A stretch of 64,000 nucleotides of DNA, taken from NCBI GenBank assembly GCA_035946735.1, contig DASYYZ010000191.1, forward strand, positions 11,935-75,934, read 5' to 3'. Within the stretch, counting starts at the first letter, position 1. Every line of letters starts with the position of its first letter. Below, piece after piece: positions 8,028 to 17,349 of this stretch. A model generated the notes under the pieces. It did not search any database. It saw nothing but the letters and a program-made list of their open reading frames with translations, and had not been told where the DNA came from. This DNA is from Gp13-AA77 sp035946735 (GTDB taxonomy: Bacteria > Acidobacteriota > Terriglobia > UBA7540). Made by a program: the position numbers and the translations under genes.

Positions 8028-11000
8028 TTAGAACAAAAACTTCATCCCCAACTGAATGTTGCGCGGATTCCAGGCGCTGCTGACTTCAGCCACGCCGGTC
8101 TGGGTGCACGGCTGGCCGAAGCCAATGCTTCCGCTGCACCCCGTGTTGATGCCGTTCCACTGGGGATGGTTGAAAGTGTTGAAGGTCTCCAGGCGAAATT
8201 GCAGCGTCGAATGCTCCTGGAACCACGGCAGTTCGAACTCCTTGTGCAAGGCGAGGTCCCAGTTGTTCCGGCCCGGACCGGTCAGCAGATTCCGTCCCAT
8301 GTATCCGAACATGCCCGGTTGACCATTGGCTAGAAGCTGGCTCTGCAAGGGCTGGGTGACCACCGCCGGGTTGTACCAGGTGGGCACCGGGCCGAATTGC
8401 GGATCGTTAACCACGCCTTTATCGATCTGGAGGGGGCCTGCGGTATTGCAACGAACATTGGTGCCGATCCCGGTGTAATAGCCGTTGACACCGCAACCGA
8501 AGTCGACCGGAACGCCGGTGAAGAAGCTGGTGATCCCGCTGACGTCCCATCCTCCCAGAAGGCTTCGGGCTACGCCGCCGGAATGCCTGAAAAAGGGCAA
8601 GGCATAGATGTAATTGGCGGTGAAAACCTGGGCGCGATTCAAGTCAGAAGTGCCCTTCCAGCGGTTCATGTCGTAGTTGTCGTCGACACTTGTCTGGAAG
8701 TAGGCGCTGGTGGAGTCGTCGATCATGTGCGACCACGTGTAGGCAACCTGCGCCGTCAGTCCCCAGCCCGTGGTGTGCCGCAACTCCGTCTGCAAAGCGT
8801 GATAACTGGACACCGCGGAGAATTGCTTCTCCCGGATCGACGTGTAGCCCTGATAGGGAACAAAGTACTGCACATCCGTAGGGGTGGACATCAGAATCTG
8901 TTGGACGTTGCAGTTGCCGGCCGCGTCGCACGGACCCCCATTCCCAGAGGAAAGCGCCGGAACGTTCATGGTGCCGACGCCGACCGGAACCTGGTCGAGG
9001 TTGCGGCCCGAATCCAGGTGGCGGCCGAGTGTACCGACGTAAGCTACGGTGACCAGGTTATTCCCGCTGAACTCATGCTGAACATCGACGTTCATCTGGG
9101 TAATGGCGGGATTCTTCTGATAGTACGGAATGGCCTGCAAGCTGGTAGGGCCAACTCCGGCGAAGCCGCCCGTGGTATTGAAGTTGTAGCTCGTCAGGTT
9201 AAAGACCGAGGGAGAAAGCGTGGTGGGCGCATTTCCTTCGAGTCCGATGGTGTTGGCGTCATTGCCGTTTCCGGCCTCGAAGTAGATGCCGATCCCGCCT
9301 CGGATCGAGGTCTTGCCAGATCCCGTAGGGTCAAAAGCGAAACCAAAGCGCGGACCGATATTCTTGAAGTAGGTCGCCTGGCAGCCCTTCGCGATCGGTC
9401 CGGCGCCACACTCCACCAGGCCGTTGCCGAAGTTTGTAAAGTCGTAGATCTGGCCCGTGGCCGGGTTCGGATGCAACAGGCCGTCCGGGCCCGGCAGAGC
9501 TTGCGCCGCCGGGTTATAGAGCGAAGGAATAAAGCTCGAGTCCACCGTAGGGTGGGTCACGTCATGAGGTGCAATCAGCAGGTAGTAGCGCACGCCGAAG
9601 TTAAGCGTCAATTTATGGTTTACCTTCCAGTCGTCCTGGAAATAGGGCTCGAAATCGGTGCGCCGCCAGTGGCCCACCCCATAGCCTCCGGTATAAACGC
9701 CGTTGGCGTTGAAGGTTCCTTCCTGGTATTGGTTTATCCGGCCTAAGAACATGTCCGCCAGCGCGTTGCCAGTGGTCACCGGCCCGTTGTTTGAAAACGT
9801 GTACCACCCCTGCGTGGGGAAACCGAACTGCTCGGTCAACTGGAATTTCTCCAGGAAAAACCCGAACTTGAAGGTGTGATCCCCTTTGGTCCAGGCCACG
9901 TTGTCCCGGTACGTGTACACCGGCTCGGCGTCGTAAGGGCCACGGTAGTTACCATTGTTGACGGTGAAACTAAAGGGCGTCCCGCCGCTTACGGAGACGG
10001 AGGGAAGCTGCTGGTTGGCCGCGTTGGCCGGAAAGAACGTGGAGGCGCTCCAACTCGAAGGTTTGTCAACCGAGTGTGCGATGCTTCCCGGTCCGGCCTG
10101 CACCGCGATGAAGTGCGGCGTATCCGTGTAGCTGAAGATGAACTCGTTCAACAGATTCGGCCGGATGTTGTTGTTGAGGTGCAGCACCGTCTGACGGGCG
10201 GGCACTTCGTAGATCGACTGCGTGGTATCGTAGCTCGATCCGCTCCACAGGGCCGGCACCACAGTTTTGGCCCACTCATCATTGGTAAACCGCACAAACA
10301 GTGACGTCTTGTCGTTGATGTTCTGGTCCACACGGATGCTTTCCTGCGAGAAATTAGTGGGCACACTGTGGGCGGCGATGTAGCCGTCCACACCGTTGTT
10401 GGGTAGGGGGACGAACCCGTTCAGCCACGCCGTTGCGTTGGGATTCACCGGAACGGTCGTCACCGGAGCCCCATTGACGCTCGGTAGTACGCAGCCCTGC
10501 GAGATAAGCAATGTATTCACCGGATTTCCAGGTTCCGGAACACATTGGCTGAAGTCCCCTCCCCGCATCTGTTCAGTGGGAACGCTGCCGCTCACCACGG
10601 AAGCCTGGCGGTACCGGGCCCACTCCTGGGACCAGAAAAAGAACGTCTTGCTCTTGTCGCTGTTATACACGTGAGGAATGTAGAAAGGACCGCCGAAGGT
10701 ATATCCGAAGATGTTCCACTTCAGAGGAGTCTTGGGAGCATTTCCGCCCGGAGGAGCGATCTGCTGGTTGGCAAACCAGTCGTTGGCGTCCAGCGCGTCG
10801 TTGCGCACAAACTCGTAAGCGTCGCCGTGGAACTGTTTGGTGCCGCCCTTGGTAGCGATTTCCACCAGCGCTCCGGCGTGCTGGCCGACGTCGGCGCCGT
10901 AGTTGGACGTCGAAATCCGAAACTCCGCGATCATGTCGATCGCCGGGGTAACCGCGCCACCCATCGAGGTGGAGCTTTCCTGCGAGTTATTTCCGCCGTC

Positions 11001-11651
11001 CAGTTCCAGGTTACTGTACTCCTCGCGGTTCCCGTTAAACGAAACGCCCACCTCGGCCCCCGCGTGACCCAGTTGCTGCGCCTCGCTGTAGCTGTTGTCC
11101 TGAACGGCGCCCGGCACCAGGAACGTCAAGGCCCCGAAGTTCAGCCCGTTCAGGGTAAGATTCTGAATCTGCTTGGAGGTCACCACGTCAGACAAGGTGG
11201 CCGATTCGGTTTCCACCTTGGTGACGTTGCCCGAAACGCTCACCTGCTGCGCAAGCTGTCCCACGGTCAGGGTCAGGTCCACGCGTTGCGTCTGGCCCGC
11301 GCTCACGCTGATCCCCGACCGCTGGAGCTTCTCAAAACCCGACATCTCCGCCGTGATGACATAGTTCCCGATAGGAATCCTTCCTGCCTCATAGTCTCCT
11401 GCCGAGTTCGAGATCACGTCACGCACGAATCCGCGATCGGGGTTCGCGACGCTGACCTTTGCGCCCGGCACCACCGAGCCGCTGGCGTCGGTCACAGTGC
11501 CGACGATGGTGGCGGTATCCTGGGCCCGGCCGGTGAACGTCGATCCCAGGAAAGCGAGGACCACCAACGGCAGGATCAACCTTCCGATGAACCCGCTTCT
11601 TGGGATTACGCGTGCACCGTTGCCCTGACACTTTCGAGATACGCTTGGCAT
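8028..11651 (-). CDS. Oar-like TonB-dependent outer-membrane receptor
   Basis: About 1207 residues. A signal region is followed by a carboxypeptidase-regulatory-like domain (TATIVGTVTDASGSVVPGAK and following, about residues 45-125), a TonB plug domain (about 130-270, with LVEIATKGGTKQFHGDAYEF) and a long outer-membrane beta-barrel ending in NIQLGMKFLF. This architecture is common in Acidobacteriota and myxobacterial Oar proteins, which are thought to import large substrates or to help protease and vesicle export. The start was set at the ATG at 11651, because AAGGAG lies 8 bases upstream; the longer in-frame start at 11684 has no such site. A TPR partner gene follows. Confidence 0.93.
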   Translation of the reverse strand: MPSVSRKCQGNGARVIPRSGFIGRLILPLVVLAFLGSTFTGRAQDTATIVGTVTDASGSVVPGAKVSVANPDRGFVRDVISNSAGDYEAGRIPIGNYVITAEMSGFEKLQRSGISVSAGQTQRVDLTLTVGQLAQQVSVSGNVTKVETESATLSDVVTSKQIQNLTLNGLNFGALTFLVPGAVQDNSYSEAQQLGHAGAEVGVSFNGNREEYSNLELDGGNNSQESSTSMGGAVTPAIDMIAEFRISTSNYGADVGQHAGALVEIATKGGTKQFHGDAYEFVRNDALDANDWFANQQIAPPGGNAPKTPLKWNIFGYTFGGPFYIPHVYNSDKSKTFFFWSQEWARYRQASVVSGSVPTEQMRGGDFSQCVPEPGNPVNTLLISQGCVLPSVNGAPVTTVPVNPNATAWLNGFVPLPNNGVDGYIAAHSVPTNFSQESIRVDQNINDKTSLFVRFTNDEWAKTVVPALWSGSSYDTTQSIYEVPARQTVLHLNNNIRPNLLNEFIFSYTDTPHFIAVQAGPGSIAHSVDKPSSWSASTFFPANAANQQLPSVSVSGGTPFSFTVNNGNYRGPYDAEPVYTYRDNVAWTKGDHTFKFGFFLEKFQLTEQFGFPTQGWYTFSNNGPVTTGNALADMFLGRINQYQEGTFNANGVYTGGYGVGHWRRTDFEPYFQDDWKVNHKLTLNFGVRYYLLIAPHDVTHPTVDSSFIPSLYNPAAQALPGPDGLLHPNPATGQIYDFTNFGNGLVECGAGPIAKGCQATYFKNIGPRFGFAFDPTGSGKTSIRGGIGIYFEAGNGNDANTIGLEGNAPTTLSPSVFNLTSYNFNTTGGFAGVGPTSLQAIPYYQKNPAITQMNVDVQHEFSGNNLVTVAYVGTLGRHLDSGRNLDQVPVGVGTMNVPALSSGNGGPCDAAGNCNVQQILMSTPTDVQYFVPYQGYTSIREKQFSAVSSYHALQTELRHTTGWGLTAQVAYTWSHMIDDSTSAYFQTSVDDNYDMNRWKGTSDLNRAQVFTANYIYALPFFRHSGGVARSLLGGWDVSGITSFFTGVPVDFGCGVNGYYTGIGTNVRCNTAGPLQIDKGVVNDPQFGPVPTWYNPAVVTQPLQSQLLANGQPGMFGYMGRNLLTGPGRNNWDLALHKEFELPWFQEHSTLQFRLETFNTFNHPQWNGINTGCSGSIGFGQPCTQTGVAEVSSAWNPRNIQLGMKFLF

Positions 11652-11801
11652 AGGAGAATCTCCTTTTCGCGCCGTGAACCCCACGCTGGAAATGACAGTC
11701 AGCCGGTATAAGGTGCAGTCAGCCTGAGAGCCTGATATTCTTCGAGGTCTCTTCTTGTTGCTTTGAGCGAGAGGTCAATCATCTTACTGCTAAACAGAAT
11801 G

Positions 11802-11831
11802 GTTTTACATCTCTCCCATCCCATAAGTCAA
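11802..11831 (-). promoter_or_regulatory. possible promoter for the Oar-like receptor operon
   Basis: On the minus strand TTGACT (11831-11826) and TAAAAC (11807-11802) are 18 bp apart, placing the start of transcription about 145 nt before the receptor ATG. The match is partial and the leader is long, so this is a candidate only. Confidence 0.35.
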
Positions 11832-11922
11832 GCAAAATCTCTCTGTCGCGGACAATCGTGGCATGAATGACGAAAGTGCAGGCGGCGACGTTATATGATG
11901 AAGGCTGGAGCAACGGTCACAG

Positions 11923-13092
11923 ATGGTCGCGGCGCCCGCACGATTTATTCTCGCCCTTATCGTGGTTCTGTTGCTTTCGAACCAGCCTGCCTCGCCGCAG
12001 GTTCCGCCTGATCCCAAAACGCTCTTCGGAGACGCCCAACGCGCCCTCGTGGCGCACGACTATCCCCAGGCCGAGATCGGCTTCCGCAAGTACCTGGAGA
12101 TGGACCCACGCTCGGCGGCGGGCTACTCCAACCTCGGCGTGGTCTACATGCGGCTCGCCCGGTACGATTCGGCAATCGAGGCCTTCCACAAGGCCAAAGC
12201 GCTGGCGCCCGGCTTGCCCGAACTCGACCTCAACCTGGGTCTGGCTTACTATCATGAAGAAGAATTCGTCAAGGCCATTCCGGCGTTTGAGCGGGTCATC
12301 CATCTCAAGCCGGAAGATTCGCAGGCGCGCTACCTATTGGGCGTGAGCTATTTCATGAGCGGTGATTACGCGCACGCGGTGACCGCACTGGAGCCTCTCT
12401 CGGGCGCCGAGCAGCAGAATCTGGATTTCCTCTGCGAACTTGGCATCGCCTACGGGAAGCTCAAGAGAACGGGAGATTCCGCCCGCGCCTTCCGGCAGAT
12501 GCTTCACGTGGGCGGCGACACGGCGCAAATGCACTTGCTCCTGGGCGCTGCCGACCTGGACCTCGATCGGATTCCCGATGCGCAAACCGAACTCGAGAAA
12601 GCCGCAGCGCTCGACCCCCGGTTGCCCTTCGAACATTACAATCTGGGCGTGCTCTATGAGCGTCAGGCTAAACTCGAGCGAGCGAGCGCGGAATTCAAAC
12701 AGGAAATCAGGCTCGCTCCGGATGAGCCCTGGAGCTATGAGAGCCTCGGGACGATTGACCTTCAGTTGGGGGACGCAGCCGGGGCACTTGAGATGTTTCG
12801 ACGCGCGGTCAGCATCAATCCAAAGCTTCCCAATTCCCTGGACGGAGTTGGCGAGGCCCTGATGCGGGAGGGCCAGCCCGGAAAGGCGCTGCCCTACTTC
12901 CAGCAGGCCGCACAACTGGAACCGGACAGCGCCAAGGTGCATTTTCAGCTAGGCCAGGCGTACGAAAAGACCGGCCAACATCAAAAGGCTCAAGCTGAGA
13001 TAGCCGAGGCTGGAAGGTTGCAAACGACAGCCCGCAAAAGTTTCGAGGACACCATGGCAGGCAAGTTCCGCGCTCCAACAGCGGATCCGTAA
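11923..13092 (+). CDS. exported TPR-repeat protein
   Basis: A 389-residue protein with a hydrophobic signal (ARFILALIVVLLLSNQPAS) and then about nine tetratricopeptide repeats through residue 375. These include AAGYSNLGVVYMRLARYDSA, LDLNLGLAYYHEEEFVKA and EHYNLGVLYERQAKLERA. TPR stacks mediate protein-protein contacts, here probably in the periplasm. It is divergent from the Oar-like receptor operon and is followed 29 bp later by the GH20 hexosaminidase on the same strand. A role as scaffold for the neighbouring secreted glycosidase or receptor is possible but is inference. No catalytic domain is seen. Confidence 0.85.
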   Translation: MVAAPARFILALIVVLLLSNQPASPQVPPDPKTLFGDAQRALVAHDYPQAEIGFRKYLEMDPRSAAGYSNLGVVYMRLARYDSAIEAFHKAKALAPGLPELDLNLGLAYYHEEEFVKAIPAFERVIHLKPEDSQARYLLGVSYFMSGDYAHAVTALEPLSGAEQQNLDFLCELGIAYGKLKRTGDSARAFRQMLHVGGDTAQMHLLLGAADLDLDRIPDAQTELEKAAALDPRLPFEHYNLGVLYERQAKLERASAEFKQEIRLAPDEPWSYESLGTIDLQLGDAAGALEMFRRAVSINPKLPNSLDGVGEALMREGQPGKALPYFQQAAQLEPDSAKVHFQLGQAYEKTGQHQKAQAEIAEAGRLQTTARKSFEDTMAGKFRAPTADP

Positions 13093-13121
13093 ATCCGAAC
13101 TTTATTCGTCAGAGCACCTCT

Positions 13122-15179
13122 TTGTTACGTTCGCTCGCCGTCATTCTTCTCGCCGGAGTGCTTCCGTCCAGCTTGACCGCTGGGCCCGGCCCTCTCTTGC
13201 CCCGCCCACAAGAGATTCACTACGGCGCGGGACGGATTTCCATACGCGGCCTGACGATCCGTTTGCCCGCCGGAGCCGGTCCTGACGACGTGGGCGCGGC
13301 TAAGGCGCTCTCAGCCTGCCTGGCCGACCATTCCCGAACGGCTGTAGCAGTTTCCGCGGGAGGCACGGACCAGCGGGCGATTGTCTTGAAGCGCACCGGG
13401 AGCGTTGGAGCGCTCCCCCTGCCCGGTGAGCAGCTCGGGCCTGATTCGCGCGAGGCTTATCGGCTCACCCTAACGCAGGGCGGCGCCGAGCTGCGCGCGG
13501 TGTCCACCGCAGGGCTCTTTTACGGAGTTCAGACAGTGTGCCAGCTCGCAGACGGCGCTGGCGACTCGGCGACGCTGCCTGAGGTCGAGATTCATGATTG
13601 GCCCTCCTTCGCCTACCGGGGAACGATGGTTGATATGAGTCACGGGCCGTTGCCTACGGAGGGCGAGATCGAGCGACAACTGGATTTCATGGCGCGCTGG
13701 AAAGCAAATCAATATTACTTCTACAGCGAAGCCAGCATCCAGCTTGACGGTTACCCGCTCCTCAACCCTGCCGGGCGATTCGGCCAGGACGAGATACGGC
13801 GCATCGTCGCTTACGGGAGAGAGCGGCACATCGACGTCATCCCATGCCTCGAGCTTTACGGGCATCTGCACGACTTGTTCCGGGTGGAAAAATATAGCAG
13901 TTTGGCTGACCTGCCGCACGGCACCGAATTTGATCCGCGCAATCCGGGGGTAATGCCCTTGCTAACGGATTGGGCGAGGCAGTTCGGGCGGCTTTTTCCA
14001 AGCCCCTTCGTCCACATCGGGTTCGACGAAACATTTCAGATTGAAATGGCGGCCAAGGAGGCGGGAGGCGCCGCCAACCCGGCAACGCTGTTCATCCGTC
14101 AGCTCGGCGATGTGGCGCGCCTGTTCCAGCAACAGGGCAAGACTGTGATGGCCTGGGGCGACATCATCGTGAAGTTCCCCGAGGCAATGCAGCAGTTGCC
14201 GCCGGGACTTATCGCCATCGCGTGGGATTACGATCCCGGGCCGCCGGAGCACTTTGAGCCGCGCCTGGGCCCTCTGGCCGCTCATCACATTCCCCACCTT
14301 GTGGCCTCAGGGGTGACAAGCTGGAATCAGATTTCTCCTGATTTTACGAGAAGCTTCGAGAATATTGACGACTTTCTCGCCGTCGGCCGCAAGTCGCATG
14401 CCCTCGGACTCATGAACACCATCTGGACGGATGACGGCGAGACCCTGATGCGAACGGCTTGGCCGGGCATCGCCTACGGCGCGGCGGCAGCCTGGCAGAG
14501 CGCGGCGATCGACAGGCAAGAGTTTTTCAAAACGTATGCCACGCTTGCTTATCCGGCCGCGGCAGCGCCGGAGGTAGCTTCAGCCCTCGATGATCTGGCG
14601 CGTGCGGAGGCCACGATCCAGAAAGCGTTGGATGACGACTCAATGCTACACTTCTGGGACAATCCCTTCGCCCCCGCAACCCTCAAGAAGTGCACCGAAA
14701 ACCAGGAGGCACTCCATCAGGCGCGGCTCCTGGCCGAAGATGCGGAGGAGCGCCTGGGCCGCGCTCGTTCGCTTGGAGCCGATGCGGAGTCCATGAACAG
14801 CTTTCTTGTGTCGAGCCGGATGCTCGATTACGCGGGCCAGAAGTTTCAAACAGGTACCGAGCTGGTGGCGATGTGGCAAAGGTTGGGACCGAAGCGTCCG
14901 CAGGATCAGGTGTGGTGGAACGAGTGGGACTCCCAGGTGACCTACCAGGATCATTCCCGAATCGTCGATCTGATGGACGCGAGCACAGAGCTTCGTGAAG
15001 AGTACCGGCAAGAGTGGCTGGCCGAGTACACCCCGTACCGCCTGGCGTCCGCGCTGGGACGATGGGACGCAGAATACGAGTTCTGGCGCCAGCTCCAGGT
15101 GCGCCTCACCCGGTTCTCAAACAGTTCCAAGGAAGGCGATCCGCTTCCTCCCTTGGAGTCATTCGCGCCCTCGCAGTGA
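13122..15179 (+). CDS. glycoside hydrolase family 20, beta-N-acetylhexosaminidase-like
   Basis: A 685-residue secreted protein: signal peptide (about 1-20), GH20 domain 2 (about 25-160), then the GH20 catalytic TIM barrel (from about 165). The catalytic pair Asp-Glu of the family is visible as D302-E303 in FVHIGFDETF, where Asp assists the N-acetyl group and Glu is the acid/base. The extra C-terminal helical region (about 500-685) is longer than in classic chitobiases. It likely removes terminal GlcNAc or GalNAc from glycans. The start is TTG at 13122 with a poor ribosome site; translation may be coupled to the TPR gene 29 bp upstream. Confidence 0.88.
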   Translation: MLRSLAVILLAGVLPSSLTAGPGPLLPRPQEIHYGAGRISIRGLTIRLPAGAGPDDVGAAKALSACLADHSRTAVAVSAGGTDQRAIVLKRTGSVGALPLPGEQLGPDSREAYRLTLTQGGAELRAVSTAGLFYGVQTVCQLADGAGDSATLPEVEIHDWPSFAYRGTMVDMSHGPLPTEGEIERQLDFMARWKANQYYFYSEASIQLDGYPLLNPAGRFGQDEIRRIVAYGRERHIDVIPCLELYGHLHDLFRVEKYSSLADLPHGTEFDPRNPGVMPLLTDWARQFGRLFPSPFVHIGFDETFQIEMAAKEAGGAANPATLFIRQLGDVARLFQQQGKTVMAWGDIIVKFPEAMQQLPPGLIAIAWDYDPGPPEHFEPRLGPLAAHHIPHLVASGVTSWNQISPDFTRSFENIDDFLAVGRKSHALGLMNTIWTDDGETLMRTAWPGIAYGAAAAWQSAAIDRQEFFKTYATLAYPAAAAPEVASALDDLARAEATIQKALDDDSMLHFWDNPFAPATLKKCTENQEALHQARLLAEDAEERLGRARSLGADAESMNSFLVSSRMLDYAGQKFQTGTELVAMWQRLGPKRPQDQVWWNEWDSQVTYQDHSRIVDLMDASTELREEYRQEWLAEYTPYRLASALGRWDAEYEFWRQLQVRLTRFSNSSKEGDPLPPLESFAPSQ

Positions 15180-15199
15180 AGACCGCCCAGCTTTCGCCT

Positions 15200-16343
15200 C
15201 TATTCGGGATAGGCTGAATTAGCCTTCGCGACTCGAATCCAGTGATCGCTAAATTTGAAATGGGTGCCGGGGATTTCGATTTTCGGCATGTGACAAGACG
15301 TACAGTTCTCGGTCGCAACTGGGCAGGCGGAGGCGAGTTGCTCGTGCGCGGCCCCCATCTTGGTGCGGGCAGAAGCATGGCAAGCGAGGCACTTTGAATC
15401 ATAGAATCTCGCCTCCTGGACCAGAGGCCTGTGCGGATCGTGACACGCAGTACAAGTGATTCTGCGGTCGTCGGCATAGCAGCGACTGCGGGCCAGCCGG
15501 TAGCTTTGAAAGCGCACATTCTGGACGTCATGAATCCCGAGAAGCTTTTCCGCGAGAACGGTGCGATGGCAGGCGCCGCAAAAGTCATTGAGGGCGCCCG
15601 GACGCAAAGAAGCCGGATTGAAGATGCGAGGATCCTCATCATGACCGCTCTTAACGGCGGCGATATGGTCGGCTCCGGGACCGTGACAGCCTTCACAGCC
15701 AATCCCGGGGACCATCTGGCGAAGCTGAAGCTGGTTGTCGCTCACGGCAGCCGTCGAGTGGCATCCGAAGCAGAGCCATTGATCGCGCCAGGGCAGCCGG
15801 ATGCCGAGCGCGCCCTCCAGAAACTTGGGAGTTGTGTTCTGGTGCCCCGGCGTAATATCCAGACCGTGAATCGCGTCGAAATAGCTGACTTCGCTTTCAA
15901 AGAAAAAACCCTGATATTCGAATACGTAAGTCTGGCCAACGGCGCCGAGACCGTAACCGAGGGCCGCGACGATCGGGACGACGATCGTGCGCTCTCCATC
16001 CGAAACTGAATACACTCCGCTGTTCCCCTCGCGGCGGATTGCATAAAGATAACGGCCCTTCCGGAAGGTCAGTGTTGGATATTGGCGCAGAACTTCTGAA
16101 TCCTCTGGGCGCCGCAACGCTTTAGCCATCAACGTGTTGGGCTGAGTGGCCGCTTCCGTCACATGACAGGTGGCGCAAGCGGTGTTGCCCGCGTAGCGAG
16201 CGCCCTGGGGGGGCGACGGTGGGCTCCCATTGCCAACGGGGAAAGTCATCGGGAATCGGGCTTTGCGCACGACCCGGGACCGCCGCCAATCCGTACACGA
16301 CGAGGGCGATGAGCCGGCACAGCCAAGCGCTTCCACGACCCAT
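15200..16343 (-). CDS. seven-haem c-type cytochrome, reading frame interrupted by a one-base shift
   Basis: The downstream frame (15200 to about 16210) contains seven CXXCH haem sites: CATCH, CFGCH, CEGCH, CGACH, CTACH, CLACH and CTSCH. It resembles cytochrome c554-like multihaem proteins that carry electrons in the periplasm. That frame has no signal peptide; its longest version starts with unlikely sequence. A good signal peptide (GSAWLCRLIALVVYGLAAVPG…) starting at ATG 16343 lies in another frame and ends in AQSPIPDDFPRWQWEPTV. The two join cleanly if one base is removed from the run of seven G at 16207-16213. It is last in an operon with two Tat-exported sugar isomerase-like genes. Either a recent mutation or a sequencing error. 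Confidence 0.82.
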
Positions 16344-16370
16344 TAGTTCCGCCCGCAACCCCGTGCCGGT

Positions 16371-17327
16371 CTACGTCAAATACTTCAGGGTCTCCTGGAT
16401 GAGGCGCTCGGTTCCCGTGAACGGATCGGCGAGGCGCGTCTCCCACTCCATCGAGAAGTAGCCCTTGTATCCACTGGCTTTGGCGATGCCGAACATTTTC
16501 GCGAGGTCCACTTTATACACCTGACCGCCCGCGCCCATCACGGCATCTTTCACGTGGCACATGTTGAAGGCGTGCTGAAACATCGCCCTCACGCCCCGCT
16601 CGTTCAGGTCCGCATCTCCGCCCTGGAGCGTGTTGCCGAGATCGGGCAGCGCGCGCAGGTAGGGGTTCCGAACTGTTTCGATGATTTTGACAATCAGAAA
16701 AGGGTCTTCGTTCACGGCGGAGTCATTCTCCAGAATCACCACGATGTCCTTCGAGACGCCGTAATCGGCGAGCGCGCCAAGGCTCTTGGCCGCGAGATCA
16801 ACGTCCGGCTTCATGCCGTGGCTACCGGCGAGGTGCTGGCGGACGCTCGGCGAGCCCACTGCCGTCGCAATGTCAATCCACTTCTTGCCGTACTCCACGG
16901 CCGCCTCTCGCTCGGCAGGGTCGGGGTCCCAGAACTTCCGTCCCGAAAGACCAAGGTCGACCATGCGCGAGTCCGCCTGCTCGACGGCTTTGCGGAAAGC
17001 ATCGAGATAGGCGGAATCGGTGGAGGCGAAGTGGTCCGCCAAAGGGTTGATGTTGTGAACCCCAAACCGCTTGGCGATCATCCCGGGAAATTCCTTGAGG
17101 TCCATCCCGGGCTGCTGCCGGTTGCGCCCGTGGTTGGTGGGACTCTCGATCAACTCGCGGAATGGATATGAGGTAACTGCCAGGCGGGAACGCGGAGCCG
17201 TCGGAAACACCAGGTGAGGTTCGTCGGACCCCGCGCGCGCGATCCGGGAGCCTGCGCCGAAGGCTAAGGCGGCAAGAGAAAGGTGGTTCAGAAACTCACG
17301 GCGGGTTGATTCATTGGCGCGCAACAC
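16371..17327 (-). CDS. Tat-exported sugar phosphate isomerase/epimerase-like TIM barrel
   Basis: A 318-residue protein with a twin-arginine signal (STRREFLNHLSLAALAFGAG) and a xylose-isomerase-like TIM barrel. Barrel features include VVILENDSAVNEDPFLIVKI with a metal-binding Glu, CHVKDAVMG, and the terminal strand YKGYFSMEWE. Such proteins isomerise or epimerise sugars using a divalent metal; those with Tat signals act outside the cytoplasm. The start is GTG at 17327, with AAAGGAG 6 bases upstream. It lies 22 bp after the related gene at 17350 and 28 bp before the multihaem cytochrome, which suggests linked sugar oxidation and electron transfer. Substrate unknown. Confidence 0.85.
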   Translation of the reverse strand: MLRANESTRREFLNHLSLAALAFGAGSRIARAGSDEPHLVFPTAPRSRLAVTSYPFRELIESPTNHGRNRQQPGMDLKEFPGMIAKRFGVHNINPLADHFASTDSAYLDAFRKAVEQADSRMVDLGLSGRKFWDPDPAEREAAVEYGKKWIDIATAVGSPSVRQHLAGSHGMKPDVDLAAKSLGALADYGVSKDIVVILENDSAVNEDPFLIVKIIETVRNPYLRALPDLGNTLQGGDADLNERGVRAMFQHAFNMCHVKDAVMGAGGQVYKVDLAKMFGIAKASGYKGYFSMEWETRLADPFTGTERLIQETLKYLT

Positions 17328-17349
17328 TCAAGTCTCCTTTAAGCGAAAC

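Noticed and set aside
8397..11711. Long plus-strand open frames (8397-9746, 10545-11711) opposite the Oar-like receptor
   Set aside because: They are low-hydrophobicity shadows in the antisense frame of a clear receptor gene, with no ribosome sites or family resemblance.
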